From: Streptomyces sp. 3214.6
GTDB lineage: Bacteria > Actinomycetota > Actinomycetes > Streptomycetales > Streptomycetaceae
Direction of reading: 5' to 3'
Assembly: GCF_900129855.1 (NCBI RefSeq)
Contig: NZ_LT670819.1
Location: 4,340,001 to 4,404,000 of the forward strand
Length of the DNA: 64,000 nt
Position numbers and translations under genes: made by a program. Shown piece after piece: positions 18,194 to 26,959 of this stretch. Below the pieces are notes generated by a model. It did not search any database and was not told the origin of the DNA. It saw only the letters and a list, made by a program, of their open reading frames with translations. Position 1 is the first letter of the stretch. Every line of letters starts with the position of its first letter.

Positions 18194-19920
18194 TGCTCCT
18201 GGGGACGGTGCTCCGGCTGGTGCTGCCGGGTCGGGGGGAAGTCTGCGGTATCGGTGGTGTGTACGGCGAGCGTGCGGTCCGGATTCAGCCGGACGACGAT
18301 GTGACGGCGCCAGTTCGCGTCGTCGCGGTCGGCGTGGTCCTCACGCCAGTGGCAGCCGCGGGTCTCCTCGCGCTGCCGGGCGGCGGCTACGAGGACGCGC
18401 GCGACGCACAGGAGGTTGGTGGCCTCCCAGGTGTCGACGCCGGGCTCGGCCGTCTTGCCGTTCTCGTCGAGGGCGTCGCGGGCCTCGCTGTGCAGCCTGT
18501 GAAGGTGGTCGGCGGCCTTCTCCAGGGACTCGGCGGAGCGCAGGACGCCCGCGCCGTCGGTCATGATCCGCTGGATGGCGAACCGGGCCTCGGGGGCCAG
18601 CAGCGGGTGCGCGGGCTTCTCCGGGCGCTCGACGGGCGCCGGCACGCGCGCGTGGAGGCCGTCGTCGGCCTGGCTCGCGGCGATGTCGGCGACGATGCGC
18701 TCGGCGTAGACGAGGCCCTCGAGGAGCGAGTTCGACGCGAGCCGGTTCGCGCCGTGCACGCCGGTGCAGGCGACCTCCCCGCACGCGTACAGGCCCGGCA
18801 CGGTCGTGCGGCCGTGGGAGTCGGTGCGCACGCCTCCGGAGGCGTAGTGGGCGGCCGGGGCGACCGGGACGGGCTCGGTGACCGGGTCGATGCCGTGCGC
18901 CCGACAGGCGGCGAGGATCGTCGGGAAGCGGTGCTCCCACATGTCGGCGCCGAAGTGCCGGGCGTCGAGGAACATGTGCTCGGCGTCCTGCTCCTGCATA
19001 CGGCGCATGATGCCCTTGGCGACGATGTCGCGGGGCGCGAGCTCGGCGAGTTCGTGCTGTCCGACCATGAAGCGCACGCCGTCCGCGTCCACCAGGTGGG
19101 CGCCCTCACCGCGCACGGCCTCCGAGACGAGGGGCTGCTGGCCCTCCGCGTCGGCGCCGAGGAACAGCACGGTCGGGTGGAACTGGACGAATTCCAGGTC
19201 GGAGACCTCCGCGCCCGCCCGCAGGGCCAGCGCCACGCCGTCACCGGTGGACACCGACGGGTTGGTGGTGGCGGAGAACACCTGCCCCATGCCGCCGGTC
19301 GCCAGGACGACCGCGGGGGCGTGCACGGCGCCCACGCCGTCGTGCTGCCCCTCGCCCATGACGTGCAGGGTGACGCCCGCGGTGCGGCCGTCGGCGTCCG
19401 TGAGCAGGTCCAGGACGAGCGCGTTCTCGATCGTGCGCAAGCCACGCGCGCGTACCGCTTCGACGAGCGCGCGGGAGATCTCCGCGCCGGTCGCGTCGCC
19501 GCCCGCGTGCGCGATACGACGGCGGTGGTGGCCGCCCTCGCGGGTGAGCTCCAGGCCGCCTTCCTCGGACTCGTCGAAGTGGGCGCCGGTCTCGATCAGC
19601 CGGCGCACGGCGTCGGGGCCCTCGGTGACGAGGATCCGTACCGCGTCCTCGTCGCACAGGCCCGCGCCCGCCACCAACGTGTCGTCCAGGTGCTGTTCGG
19701 GTGTGTCGCCCTCGCCCAGGGCCGCGGCTATGCCGCCCTGCGCCCAGCGGGTGGAGCCGTCGTCGAGGCGGGCCTTGGTGACGACGACCGTCTTCAGGCC
19801 GGCGGCCTCGCAGCGCAGGGCCGCGGTCAGGCCGGCGACGCCGGAGCCGACGACGACGACGTCCGCGGCGATGCTCCACCCGGGTGCGGGCGCGTGCAGT
19901 CGTATGCCTGTGCTGGTCAC
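18190..19920 (-). CDS. nadB: L-aspartate oxidase NadB
   Basis: This FAD enzyme oxidises L-aspartate to iminoaspartate for quinolinate synthesis. The 576-residue protein has the dinucleotide-binding motif VVVVGSGVAGLTAALRCE near residue 21, the fumarate-reductase-family segment STRWAQGGIAAAL, the substrate-site region GHHRRRIAHAGGDATG, and GLYACGEVACTGVHGANRLASNSLLEGLVY near the end of the FAD domain. NadA (quinolinate synthase) is not in the window. GTG start at 19920; it overlaps panC by 4 nt at one end and nadC by 4 nt at the other. Confidence 0.95.
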   Translation of the reverse strand: MTSTGIRLHAPAPGWSIAADVVVVGSGVAGLTAALRCEAAGLKTVVVTKARLDDGSTRWAQGGIAAALGEGDTPEQHLDDTLVAGAGLCDEDAVRILVTEGPDAVRRLIETGAHFDESEEGGLELTREGGHHRRRIAHAGGDATGAEISRALVEAVRARGLRTIENALVLDLLTDADGRTAGVTLHVMGEGQHDGVGAVHAPAVVLATGGMGQVFSATTNPSVSTGDGVALALRAGAEVSDLEFVQFHPTVLFLGADAEGQQPLVSEAVRGEGAHLVDADGVRFMVGQHELAELAPRDIVAKGIMRRMQEQDAEHMFLDARHFGADMWEHRFPTILAACRAHGIDPVTEPVPVAPAAHYASGGVRTDSHGRTTVPGLYACGEVACTGVHGANRLASNSLLEGLVYAERIVADIAASQADDGLHARVPAPVERPEKPAHPLLAPEARFAIQRIMTDGAGVLRSAESLEKAADHLHRLHSEARDALDENGKTAEPGVDTWEATNLLCVARVLVAAARQREETRGCHWREDHADRDDANWRRHIVVRLNPDRTLAVHTTDTADFPPTRQHQPEHRPQEQ

Positions 19921-20909
19921 GAGGCGGCTCCGAAGGTGAGGGGGAGGTTGTCGATCAGCCGGGTCGTGCCGACCCGGGCGGCGACGGCGAGGACTGCCTC
20001 GCCGGTGAAGTCGTCCTCGATCTCGGTGAAGTCGGACGGGTCGACGAGCGCGAGGTAGTCCAGTTGCAGCGGCGGGTCGAGCCGGGCGGCGTCGTCGAGG
20101 ACCATGCGGGCGGCCGCGCGGACGGCCGCGGGGTTGCCGGGCGTGGCCTTGGCGACGGCGTGCGCGTCGGCGGCCGCGCGGGACTCCCCTATGGCGCTGA
20201 GCGCCTCGGCACGCGCCTGCGTGGCGGGCACCTCACGCGCGCGTGCCCGCAGCGCCTCCTGCGCGGCGTGCCGGTCACCGCCCGCGAACAGGGCCTGGGA
20301 GAGCGCGAGCGCGGTGCGCCGCTCCTTGGCGGACAGATAGCGGTTGCGGCTGGACAGGGCCAGCCCGTCGTCCTCGCGCACGGTGGGCACGGCGACGATC
20401 TCCACACCGAAGTTCAGGTCCCGCACCATGCGGCGGATCAGGGCGAGCTGCTGGGCGTCCTTCTGCCCGAACAGGGCCACGTCGGGCCGGGTGAGGTGCA
20501 GCAGCTTGGCGACGACGGTGAGCATGCCGTCGAAGTGCCCGGGGCGCGAACTGCCCTCCAGGCGCTCCCCCATGGGGCCCGCGGTGATGCGGACCTGGGG
20601 CTCGCCGCCCGGGTAGACCTCGTCCACGGCAGGGGCGAACACGACGTCCGCTCCGGCCTGCTCGGCGATCTTGATGTCGGCGTCCAGGGTGCGCGGGTAG
20701 CGGTCGAGGTCTTCGCCCGCGCCGAACTGCAGCGGGTTGACGAAGACCGTGACGACGACCTCGCCGTCCGGCCCGGCGAGCTCGCGGGCGGTGCGCACGA
20801 GGGTGGCGTGGCCCTCGTGCAGGGCGCCCATGGTCATCACGACGGCCCGGCGGCCGCCACGCGTGCGTGCGTGCAGTTCGCCGGCGGTGCGCAGCAGGGT
20901 GGTGGTCAT
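19917..20909 (-). CDS. panC: Pantothenate synthetase PanC
   Basis: PanC joins pantoate and beta-alanine with ATP hydrolysis. The 330-residue protein has the nucleotidyltransferase HxGH motif in MTMGALHEGHATLVR near residue 30, VFVNPLQFGAGEDLDRYPRTLDAD, VAKLLHLTRPDVALFGQKDAQQL, and the KMSKS-like VREDDGLALSSRNRYL. ATG 20909 overlaps the stop of the upstream DUF2520 gene (ATGA), and its own stop overlaps the nadB start (GTGA). It is slightly longer than usual because of an Ala-rich segment near 210-240. Confidence 0.95.
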   Translation of the reverse strand: MTTTLLRTAGELHARTRGGRRAVVMTMGALHEGHATLVRTARELAGPDGEVVVTVFVNPLQFGAGEDLDRYPRTLDADIKIAEQAGADVVFAPAVDEVYPGGEPQVRITAGPMGERLEGSSRPGHFDGMLTVVAKLLHLTRPDVALFGQKDAQQLALIRRMVRDLNFGVEIVAVPTVREDDGLALSSRNRYLSAKERRTALALSQALFAGGDRHAAQEALRARAREVPATQARAEALSAIGESRAAADAHAVAKATPGNPAAVRAAARMVLDDAARLDPPLQLDYLALVDPSDFTEIEDDFTGEAVLAVAARVGTTRLIDNLPLTFGAAS

Positions 20910-21871
20910 CCGGCGTCTCCTTCGGTGCCGTACGGGCCGGGAGTTCCGGGGCTGCCGGGAGTGCCGTGGGCGCCCTCGGCGAGCACGCCGAGGAGGTCTT
21001 GGGCGAGTTCGGGCTTGAGAAGCCCGTGGGCGAGTGCGCGGTCGGCGGTCGCGCGGGCCATCGCGAGGTAGCCGGCGACGGTCTGCGGGGCGTGCTCGCG
21101 CAGCTCCGCGACGTGCGCGGCGACCGTGCCCGCGTCCCCGCGCGCGACGGGGCCGGTGAGCGCCCCGTCGCCGGAGCGCAGCGCGTTGTCGAGGGCGGCG
21201 CCGAGGAGCGGGCCGAGCATCCGGTCGGGGGCGTCGACGCCGGCGGCGCGCAGCAGCTCCATGGACTGGGCGACCAGGGTGACCAGATGGTTGGCGCCCA
21301 GGGCGAGGGCCGCGTGGTAGAGCGGCCGGCGTTCCTCGGCGATCCACTCCGGCTCGCCGCCCATCTCGATCACGAGGGCCTCCGCGGCCAGCCGCAGCTC
21401 GTCGGGGGCGGTGACGCCGAAGGAGCAGCCGGCCAGGCGCTGGACGTCCACGGGCGTGCCGGTGAACGTCATCGCCGGGTGCAGCGCGAGCGGCAGCGCG
21501 CCCGCGCGCAGGGCGGGGTCGAGGACCTTCGCGCCGTACCGCCCGGAGGTGTGCACGAGCAGCTGGCCCGGCCGTACGGCGCCGGTCTCGGCGAGGCCCT
21601 CCACGAGGCCGGGCAGGGTGTCGTCGGGGACGGTCAGCAGCACCAGGTCGGAGCGCTGGAGGACCTCGGCGGGCGGGACGAGGGGCACGTCGGGCAGCAG
21701 GAGCGCGGCGCGCCGCCTGGAGGCGTCGGAGACGCCGGAGACGGCGACCGGGCGGTGCCCGGCGAGCTGGAGGGACGCGGCCAGGGCGGGACCCACCCGG
21801 CCGGCGCCGACCACGCCCACGGCGAGCCGCGCGGGGCGGTCCCTGGGGTCTGGCTGTTGGGCTGTACTCAC
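20906..21871 (-). CDS. Rossmann-like/DUF2520 domain protein at head of coenzyme operon
   Basis: The 321-residue protein has an N-terminal NAD(P)-binding fold (VGVVGAGRVGPALAASLQLAGH, residues about 18-40; VLLTVPDDTLPGLVEGL; VHTSGRYGAKVL) and a C-terminal helical DUF2520 domain (YHAALALGANHLVTLVAQSMELLRAAGV), the layout of 6-phosphogluconate-dehydrogenase-like oxidoreductases including ketopantoate reductases. The homologue in mycobacteria also lies directly upstream of panC. Operon position and fold suggest a role in pantothenate synthesis, possibly ketopantoate reduction, but that is inference. GTG start; ATGA overlap with panC. A short Gly/Pro/Thr tail ends the protein. Confidence 0.85.
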   Translation of the reverse strand: MSTAQQPDPRDRPARLAVGVVGAGRVGPALAASLQLAGHRPVAVSGVSDASRRRAALLLPDVPLVPPAEVLQRSDLVLLTVPDDTLPGLVEGLAETGAVRPGQLLVHTSGRYGAKVLDPALRAGALPLALHPAMTFTGTPVDVQRLAGCSFGVTAPDELRLAAEALVIEMGGEPEWIAEERRPLYHAALALGANHLVTLVAQSMELLRAAGVDAPDRMLGPLLGAALDNALRSGDGALTGPVARGDAGTVAAHVAELREHAPQTVAGYLAMARATADRALAHGLLKPELAQDLLGVLAEGAHGTPGSPGTPGPYGTEGDAG

Positions 21872-21977
21872 GCGACGAGGGCCTTCCGTTCCAGTCCGCT
21901 CCGGGTACCGGACGATTTCTCGTCATGTTAACGCGATCGGTTCGAGGGGCGTCCGGTTGTCCACAGGCTGTGGGCTT

Positions 21978-22021
21978 TCCCACCCGCCTCCCACTGGCCT
22001 CCCACCCGCCTCCCACCGGCT
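21978..22021. repeat. Four imperfect 11-bp tandem repeats
   Basis: Units TCCCACCCGCC, TCCCACTGGCC, TCCCACCCGCC and TCCCACCGGCT run head to tail in the 276-bp divergent region between the DUF2520 gene and the aldolase gene. The purine/pyrimidine strand bias (G-rich on the minus strand) could favour unusual structure. No binding protein is known to me. Confidence 0.7.
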
Positions 22022-22147
22022 TCCCCACTGTTTCCCCGCTGCGTCCCCGGCTTCTTCCCCGCCGCGTTCCCGGCCGCCTTCCGGTGCGGGGCCGGGGGCC
22101 GTAAATGCGCGTGCCGATGCGAGCCGCGGCACGGCATCATCCGGGGC

Positions 22148-23347
22148 ATGGCGAACACGGCAGAGCACGACGACGAGAAGACGGCGCGGCAGCGCCTGCG
22201 GGAGCGGCGGGCGGTCGCCTTCCGGGAGGCGGAACGCGTCCTGTCGCGCGGCGGCTTCCGGAGCCCGCTGCGGGATCGGCTGGCCCTGCTGCAGGAGGCC
22301 GAACACGTCTACGACCTGGACGAACCCGCGGACATCTACGGCGACGGGGTCGTGGAGGCCCTTGAGAGGCGGGTCGCCGGGCTGCTGGGGACGGAGGCCG
22401 CGGCGTTCTTCCCGACCGGCACGATGGCCCAGCAGATCGCCCTGCGCTGCTGGGCGGGCCGCACCGGCAACCCCACGGTCGCGCTGCACGCGCTGAGTCA
22501 TCCCGAGGTATGGGAGCGGGGCGCGTTCACCACCGTCAGCGAGCTGCGCACGGTCCAGGTGACCCGCGAGCCCCGCCTGCCCACGGCCGAGGAGGTCCGC
22601 GCCTTCGAGGAGCCCTTCGGGGCGCTGATGCTGGAGCTGCCCCTCAGGGACGCCGGTTTCGTACTGCCGTCCTGGGAGGAGCTGACGGAGGTCGTCGAGG
22701 CGGCGCGCGAACGCGACGCGGTGGTGCACTTCGACGGCGCGCGCCTGTGGGAGACGACCCACCACTTCGGCCGCCCTCTGCACGAGATAGCGGACCTGGC
22801 GGACAGCGTCTATGTGTCGTTCTACAAGTCCCTCGACGGCTTCGGCGGCGCCGCGCTCGCCGGCCCGAAGTCGCTGGTGGAGGAGGCGAAGACCTGGCGG
22901 CACCGCTACGGCGGAATGATCTTCCAGCAGTTCCCCACCGTCCTGTCCGCCCTCATCGGCCTGGAGCGGGAACTGCCCCGGCTGCCGGAATACGTGGCCC
23001 ACGCGCGCGTGGTGGCCGCCGCACTGCGTGAGGGGTTCGCCGAGGCCGGTGTGCCGTGGGCGCGCGTGCACCCCGAGATGCCGCACACCCACGAGTTCCA
23101 GGTCTGGCTGCCGTACGAGGCGGACGTGCTCGCCGAGGCGGCGGCGCTCCAGGCCGAGGAGACGAAGACGATGCTCTTCGCCACCGCCTGGGAGCGCGGC
23201 GGCCCGGGGCTGTCCCTCACCGAGGTCTCCGTCCGCGCCGCCGGCCTCACGTGGACGGCGGACGACGTGAAGGCGGCGGTCGCGGACTTCATGGACCGGG
23301 TGGCACGCGTGGCCGAGGAGACCGGCAAGCGGGGGGTCAGCAGGTAG
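22148..23347 (+). CDS. PLP-dependent threonine-aldolase-like beta-eliminating lyase
   Basis: The 399-residue protein belongs to the fold-type I group of low-specificity threonine aldolases: AAFFPTGTMAQQIALRCWAGR near residue 80, VVHFDGARLWET (Asp binding the PLP pyridine nitrogen) near 196, and YVSFYKSLDGFGGAALAGP with the Schiff-base Lys near 224, followed by RYGGMIFQQFP. It would cleave L-threonine or a related beta-hydroxy amino acid to glycine and an aldehyde. ATG 22148 lacks a good Shine-Dalgarno. It is monocistronic; its 3' end overlaps the end of the small minus-strand gene by 11 bp. Confidence 0.87.
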   Translation: MANTAEHDDEKTARQRLRERRAVAFREAERVLSRGGFRSPLRDRLALLQEAEHVYDLDEPADIYGDGVVEALERRVAGLLGTEAAAFFPTGTMAQQIALRCWAGRTGNPTVALHALSHPEVWERGAFTTVSELRTVQVTREPRLPTAEEVRAFEEPFGALMLELPLRDAGFVLPSWEELTEVVEAARERDAVVHFDGARLWETTHHFGRPLHEIADLADSVYVSFYKSLDGFGGAALAGPKSLVEEAKTWRHRYGGMIFQQFPTVLSALIGLERELPRLPEYVAHARVVAAALREGFAEAGVPWARVHPEMPHTHEFQVWLPYEADVLAEAAALQAEETKTMLFATAWERGGPGLSLTEVSVRAAGLTWTADDVKAAVADFMDRVARVAEETGKRGVSR

Positions 23348-23546
23348 GGCGCGGGCGCAGTCGGCGGGCCAGGGCCCGCCGCAGCCTTCCGCGCGCGGGA
23401 CGGCCCGCGAGGACCGCGCGGAACTGCTGGTGGTCGCGCAGTTCGCGCATCACCTGCCAGTCGTGGGCGCCGAGCGCCGGGACGGGGGGCTCGCCGTGCT
23501 GCCGGGCGCGGTAGGCGTCGAGGGCGTACTGCTGCGTGATGCTCAT
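23337..23546 (-). CDS. Small basic conserved hypothetical protein (69 aa)
   Basis: The sequence begins MSITQQYALDAYRARQHGEPPVP, continues HDWQVMRELRDHQQFRAVLAG and ends in an Arg-rich tail (RLRRALARRLRPRP). Similar small proteins occur widely in streptomycetes; I know of no function. There is no signal or membrane segment. The C-terminal basic tail could bind nucleic acid or ribosomes, which is speculation. GAGGCATCGGCC precedes ATG 23546. Its stop lies within the end of the convergent aldolase gene. Three 18-bp repeats lie 17 bp upstream of its start. Confidence 0.65.
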   Translation of the reverse strand: MSITQQYALDAYRARQHGEPPVPALGAHDWQVMRELRDHQQFRAVLAGRPARGRLRRALARRLRPRPTC

Positions 23547-23562
23547 GGCCGATGCCTCTTCA

Positions 23563-23616
23563 GGTCTTCAGGACGTGTCGGGTCTTCAGGACGTGTCCGG
23601 TCTTCAGGACGTGTCA
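23563..23616. repeat. Three direct 18-bp repeats
   Basis: GGTCTTCAGGACGTGTC plus one variable base (G, C, A) repeats three times head to tail at 23563-23580, 23581-23598 and 23599-23616, just upstream of the small minus-strand gene and 150 bp before the ArsR gene. The 18-bp period is under two helical turns, so equal-face binding is not obvious. It may be replication slippage or a binding array. Confidence 0.85.
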
Positions 23617-23705
23617 CGTGTCGGGACGTGGAAGGGGAATCCGGAAGGCTCCGCGGCGGCCCCGGTGTCCTCAGGCTGCGCCCGGCCCGCGCCCCGCGTC
23701 GCGTC

Positions 23706-23726
23706 GATTGACGGCGACCGTCAATC
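23706..23726. promoter_or_regulatory. Perfect 9+3+9 palindrome, candidate ArsR operator
   Basis: GATTGACGG (23706-23714) and CCGTCAATC (23718-23726) form a perfect inverted repeat around CGA, 38 bp before the ATG of the ArsR-type gene. Position and symmetry fit autoregulation by that protein. The left arm also contains TTGACG, close to a -35 hexamer, so bound protein would block the promoter. Confidence 0.7.
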
Positions 23727-23764
23727 GGGAACCCGTTGTCAGTGGTGGGGTGCACCATGAGGGC

Positions 23765-24871
23765 ATGGGCGTGAACATCGACATCGCGGGGCTGCGGCCG
23801 GAGAGGGTCGCCGTCGTTCCTTCGCCCCTGGCCGAGCTCGGTCAGGCGCTGCACGCACTGTCCGAGCCGGGGCACCACCCCGGTCTGCAGGGCTGGGTCA
23901 CCGGCGTCACCGCCCGGCTCGACCCACGACTGGCCGACCGGATGTGCGAGGCCGACTTCCTGTGGCGGACGACGTTCTCGGACCTCTTCCTGCCCTACGC
24001 GGGCATCCCGGGCCGCAGCACGCTCCCCGGAGCCACGCTCGCCGAGGAACTCGACCTCCTGGACAAGCTGACGGACGACGAGTTCGTGGACCTCGCCCTG
24101 GAGTTCACATGCGCGCCCGGGTACGACCTGCCGAGCCCCAGCGTCCTCTCCGACCCCGCACTGCGCAGCCGCACCTTCGAACTGGCCGCCTCGCGCGGAC
24201 CGCGCCAGGTGAGGTTCACCCGGCGGGTGCTCGATGACCCGCCACGCGTGCGTGCCTGGCTGAGGGAGTTCCTGGAGGACTGCGAAGAGGCGTTCTTCGC
24301 CGATGTCTGGGCCCGCGTGAGCCACGCTCTCGCCGCGGACGCCCGCCACAAGACGGATCTGCTGCGCCGCAAGGGCCTGGCGGAAGCGCTCACCGCGGTG
24401 TCCCCGGCCGTGACGCTGGATGAGCAGGCCGCGCGGATCGTCGTCGACAAACTGGTCGACGCACGCTGCACCACAGGCGACGGGGGCCTGTTGCTGGTGC
24501 CGACGAGTCTCGGCTGGCCGCACCTGGCGGTGCTGCACCGGTACGGCTGGCAGCCGGTGATCCACTACCCGGTCGGTTCGCCGGAGCTGGCGTCACCGCC
24601 GTCTGTGGAGCAGCTGACGCTGCGGCTGACCGCGCTGTCCCACCCGGTCCGGATGCGGATCTGCCGCCAACTGGCCCGCAGCGCCTACACCACGACCGAG
24701 CTGGCCCAGGTCCACGGTGTGACGGCCCCCGAGATATCCCGGCACCTCGGTGTCCTGAAGAAGGCGGGCCTGCTCACCACGCGCCGGCGCGGCCGGTACG
24801 TGCTGCACCAGCTCGACGTGACCGTGGTGGCCCGGCTGGGCAGCGACTTCCTGGAGGGGATACTCCGCTAG
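23765..24871 (+). CDS. ArsR-type regulator with large DUF5937-like N-terminal domain
   Basis: The 368-residue protein is far longer than a plain ArsR (about 100 aa). Residues 1 to about 270 form a domain typical of a family of streptomycete regulators (ELGQALHALSEPGHHPGLQGWV, DFLWRTTFSDLFLPY). The C-terminal 85 residues are the winged helix (LTALSHPVRMRICRQLARSAYTTTELAQVHGVTAPEISRHLGVLKKAGLL). No CxC-type arsenic/metal motif is seen, so metal sensing is unlikely. ATG 23765 is chosen from the family start; there is no strong Shine-Dalgarno. The perfect palindrome at 23706-23726 is its likely operator. Targets unknown. Confidence 0.82.
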   Translation: MGVNIDIAGLRPERVAVVPSPLAELGQALHALSEPGHHPGLQGWVTGVTARLDPRLADRMCEADFLWRTTFSDLFLPYAGIPGRSTLPGATLAEELDLLDKLTDDEFVDLALEFTCAPGYDLPSPSVLSDPALRSRTFELAASRGPRQVRFTRRVLDDPPRVRAWLREFLEDCEEAFFADVWARVSHALAADARHKTDLLRRKGLAEALTAVSPAVTLDEQAARIVVDKLVDARCTTGDGGLLLVPTSLGWPHLAVLHRYGWQPVIHYPVGSPELASPPSVEQLTLRLTALSHPVRMRICRQLARSAYTTTELAQVHGVTAPEISRHLGVLKKAGLLTTRRRGRYVLHQLDVTVVARLGSDFLEGILR

Positions 24872-24888
24872 AACCTGTCCAGGCGGGC

Positions 24889-25557
24889 TCAGTGGCCGCC
24901 CGCGCGGACGAGCCCCGTCTCATACGCCAGGACCACCACCTGGACCCGGTCGCGCAGCCCCAGCTTGGTGAGGATGCGGCCCACATGGGTCTTGACGGTC
25001 GCCTCGGACAGCACCAGCCGGGCCGCGATCTCCCCGTTGGACAGCCCCTGGGCGACCAGCACCATCACCTCGCGCTCCCGCTCCGTGAGCCGCTCCAGCC
25101 CCTTGTGCCGGGGTTCCTTGCCGGCGCTGGGCAGCATCGGCGCGAACCGGTCGAGGAGCCGGCGGGTGGTGGACGGGGCGACCACCGCGTCACCGCTGTG
25201 CACGGAGCGGATGGCGGCGAGGAGCTCGCCCGGCGGCACGTCCTTCAGCATGAACCCCGAGGCACCCGCCTTCAGCCCCGAGAACGCGTACTCGTCCAGG
25301 TCGAAGGTGGTCAGGATCAGCACCTTCGGCGGGTCGGGCTCCGCGCAGATGCGCCGGGTGGCCTCCACGCCGTCCAGCTTCGGCATACGGACGTCCATCA
25401 GTACGACGTCCACCTCCGTGGACCGCACCACCTGCAGGGCCTCGACCCCGTCGCCCGCCTCCGCCACGACCTCCATGTCCGGCTGGGCGGCGAGCACCAT
25501 CCGGAACCCGGTGCGCAGCAGCACCTGGTCGTCGACGAGCATCACGCGGATGGTCAT
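24889..25557 (-). CDS. NarL/FixJ-type response regulator
   Basis: The 222-residue regulator has a receiver domain with Asp53-54 region VVLMDVRMPKLDG, DD near the N-terminus (MLVDDQ) and Lys in GFMLKDV. A LuxR-type helix-turn-helix follows at about 155-215 (LTEREREVMVLVAQGLSNGEIAARLVLSEATVKTHVGRIL). It is partnered with the histidine kinase whose gene ends 81 bp upstream on the same strand. It lies 17 bp beyond, and convergent with, the ArsR gene end. The signal and regulon are not deducible from sequence. Confidence 0.92.
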   Translation of the reverse strand: MTIRVMLVDDQVLLRTGFRMVLAAQPDMEVVAEAGDGVEALQVVRSTEVDVVLMDVRMPKLDGVEATRRICAEPDPPKVLILTTFDLDEYAFSGLKAGASGFMLKDVPPGELLAAIRSVHSGDAVVAPSTTRRLLDRFAPMLPSAGKEPRHKGLERLTEREREVMVLVAQGLSNGEIAARLVLSEATVKTHVGRILTKLGLRDRVQVVVLAYETGLVRAGGH

Positions 25558-25638
25558 GAGGTCCTCTTCCGTGGGTCTTCGCTGGATGGGCGCGAGGGTG
25601 GGGGCGTGACAGGTGTCAACAGGGGGCGTGCATCGGCG

Positions 25639-26841
25639 TCAATGCGCGGGTTTGAGCGGGAGCAGAGCGCTGATGCGGAATCCTCCGCCGGGCCTCGGGC
25701 CCGCGTCCAGGGTGCCGCCCACCATGCCGACCCGCTCGCGCATGCCGATCAGGCCATGGCCCGCACCGTCGGCGCCGCCCTCCTCGTACAGCTCGTGCGG
25801 GGCGCCCTTGCCGTCGTCCTCGACGAGCAGGCCGAGGCCGTCGTCGAAGTAGACCAGGCGCACGCTCGCGCCCGCGTTCGGTCCGCCGTGCTTGCGCGTG
25901 TTCGTCAGCGCCTCCTGCACGATGCGGTACGCCGTCAGCTCTACGCCGCTGGGCAGCGGCCGCGCGGTGCCCTCGACCTTGAAGTCCACCGGCAGACCCG
26001 AACCGCGGCACTGCTCGACGAGATCCTCGATCTGCTCGACGTCCGGCTGTGGCACGTACTCGCCGCCCTCCTGGTGCTCGCCGGTGCGCAGCACGCCCAG
26101 CAGGCGGCGCATCTCGGCGAGGGCCTGGCGGCCGGTGGAGGAGATCGTCTCCAGGGCCTTCTTCGCCTGGTCGGGCGCCGCGTCGAGGACATAGGCGGCG
26201 CCGTCGGCCTGCACCACCATCACCGACACGTTGTGGGCGACGACGTCGTGCAGCTCGCGCGCGATGCGGGCGCGCTCGGCGGCTACCGCGACCTTCGCCT
26301 GGGCTGCGCGCTCCTTCTCCAGGCGGGCGGCACGCTCCTCCAGTTGCGCGAAGTACGCGCGACGGGTGCGAATGGAGTCACCCAGCACCCAGGCGAGGGC
26401 GAACGGCACCGTCTGGAAGACGATGACCGCGACCTGGCCCGGCACGCTGGCGTTCTCGTGCGGCCAGCGCACCTGCGCCAGGGTGGCCGCGCTCAGCGCC
26501 ATGACCAGGGAGAGGCGGGAAGCCCAGCGGGCACCGATCGCGGCGACCGTGTAGACGATCACCAGCAGGGCGGAGTCGGCCGCCGTGACCCCGATGTTCA
26601 GCACCAGCTGAGCCAGTCCGAGCGCCGCGGCAAGCACGAGCATCTGCTCGGGCATACGCCGACGCAACGCGATGACCAGGCACAACAGAAACACGACCGG
26701 CACCAGCAGCGCCATGGAGTCGGTGCCGCCGCGGTCTTGTCCCGCGGTTCCGGCAGCCGCGGAGATCCCGAACACGACGAGGGCCCAGAAGCCGTCGACC
26801 CAGGTCGGGTGTCTGCGGAGGAAGTCATAGAGGCGCTGCAC
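25639..26841 (-). CDS. HisKA_3-type sensor histidine kinase
   Basis: The 400-residue kinase has four to five transmembrane helices in the first about 165 residues and almost no extracellular loop, so it probably senses a signal in or at the membrane. The dimerisation/phosphoacceptor segment is ERARIARELHDVVAHNVSVMVVQ. The ATP-binding region has N-box-like YRIVQEALTNTRKHGG, G-boxes VEDDGKGAP and GHGLIGMRERVGMVGG. The start is GTG 26841 with TACGCT ending 7 nt upstream and no Shine-Dalgarno, a leaderless pattern. It is co-oriented with the NarL-type regulator and divergent from the methyltransferase gene. Confidence 0.92.
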   Translation of the reverse strand: MQRLYDFLRRHPTWVDGFWALVVFGISAAAGTAGQDRGGTDSMALLVPVVFLLCLVIALRRRMPEQMLVLAAALGLAQLVLNIGVTAADSALLVIVYTVAAIGARWASRLSLVMALSAATLAQVRWPHENASVPGQVAVIVFQTVPFALAWVLGDSIRTRRAYFAQLEERAARLEKERAAQAKVAVAAERARIARELHDVVAHNVSVMVVQADGAAYVLDAAPDQAKKALETISSTGRQALAEMRRLLGVLRTGEHQEGGEYVPQPDVEQIEDLVEQCRGSGLPVDFKVEGTARPLPSGVELTAYRIVQEALTNTRKHGGPNAGASVRLVYFDDGLGLLVEDDGKGAPHELYEEGGADGAGHGLIGMRERVGMVGGTLDAGPRPGGGFRISALLPLKPAH

Positions 26842-26959
26842 GTAACCCAGCGTAGGGAAGGCCGATGCGTGCAGGGGTCAACCGGAGGGCCGATCCGGTC
26901 CGGGCGCGCGTACTCCGCAAGGTGGATGCCGTGATCACCTGTACGCCTAGTCTGACCGG

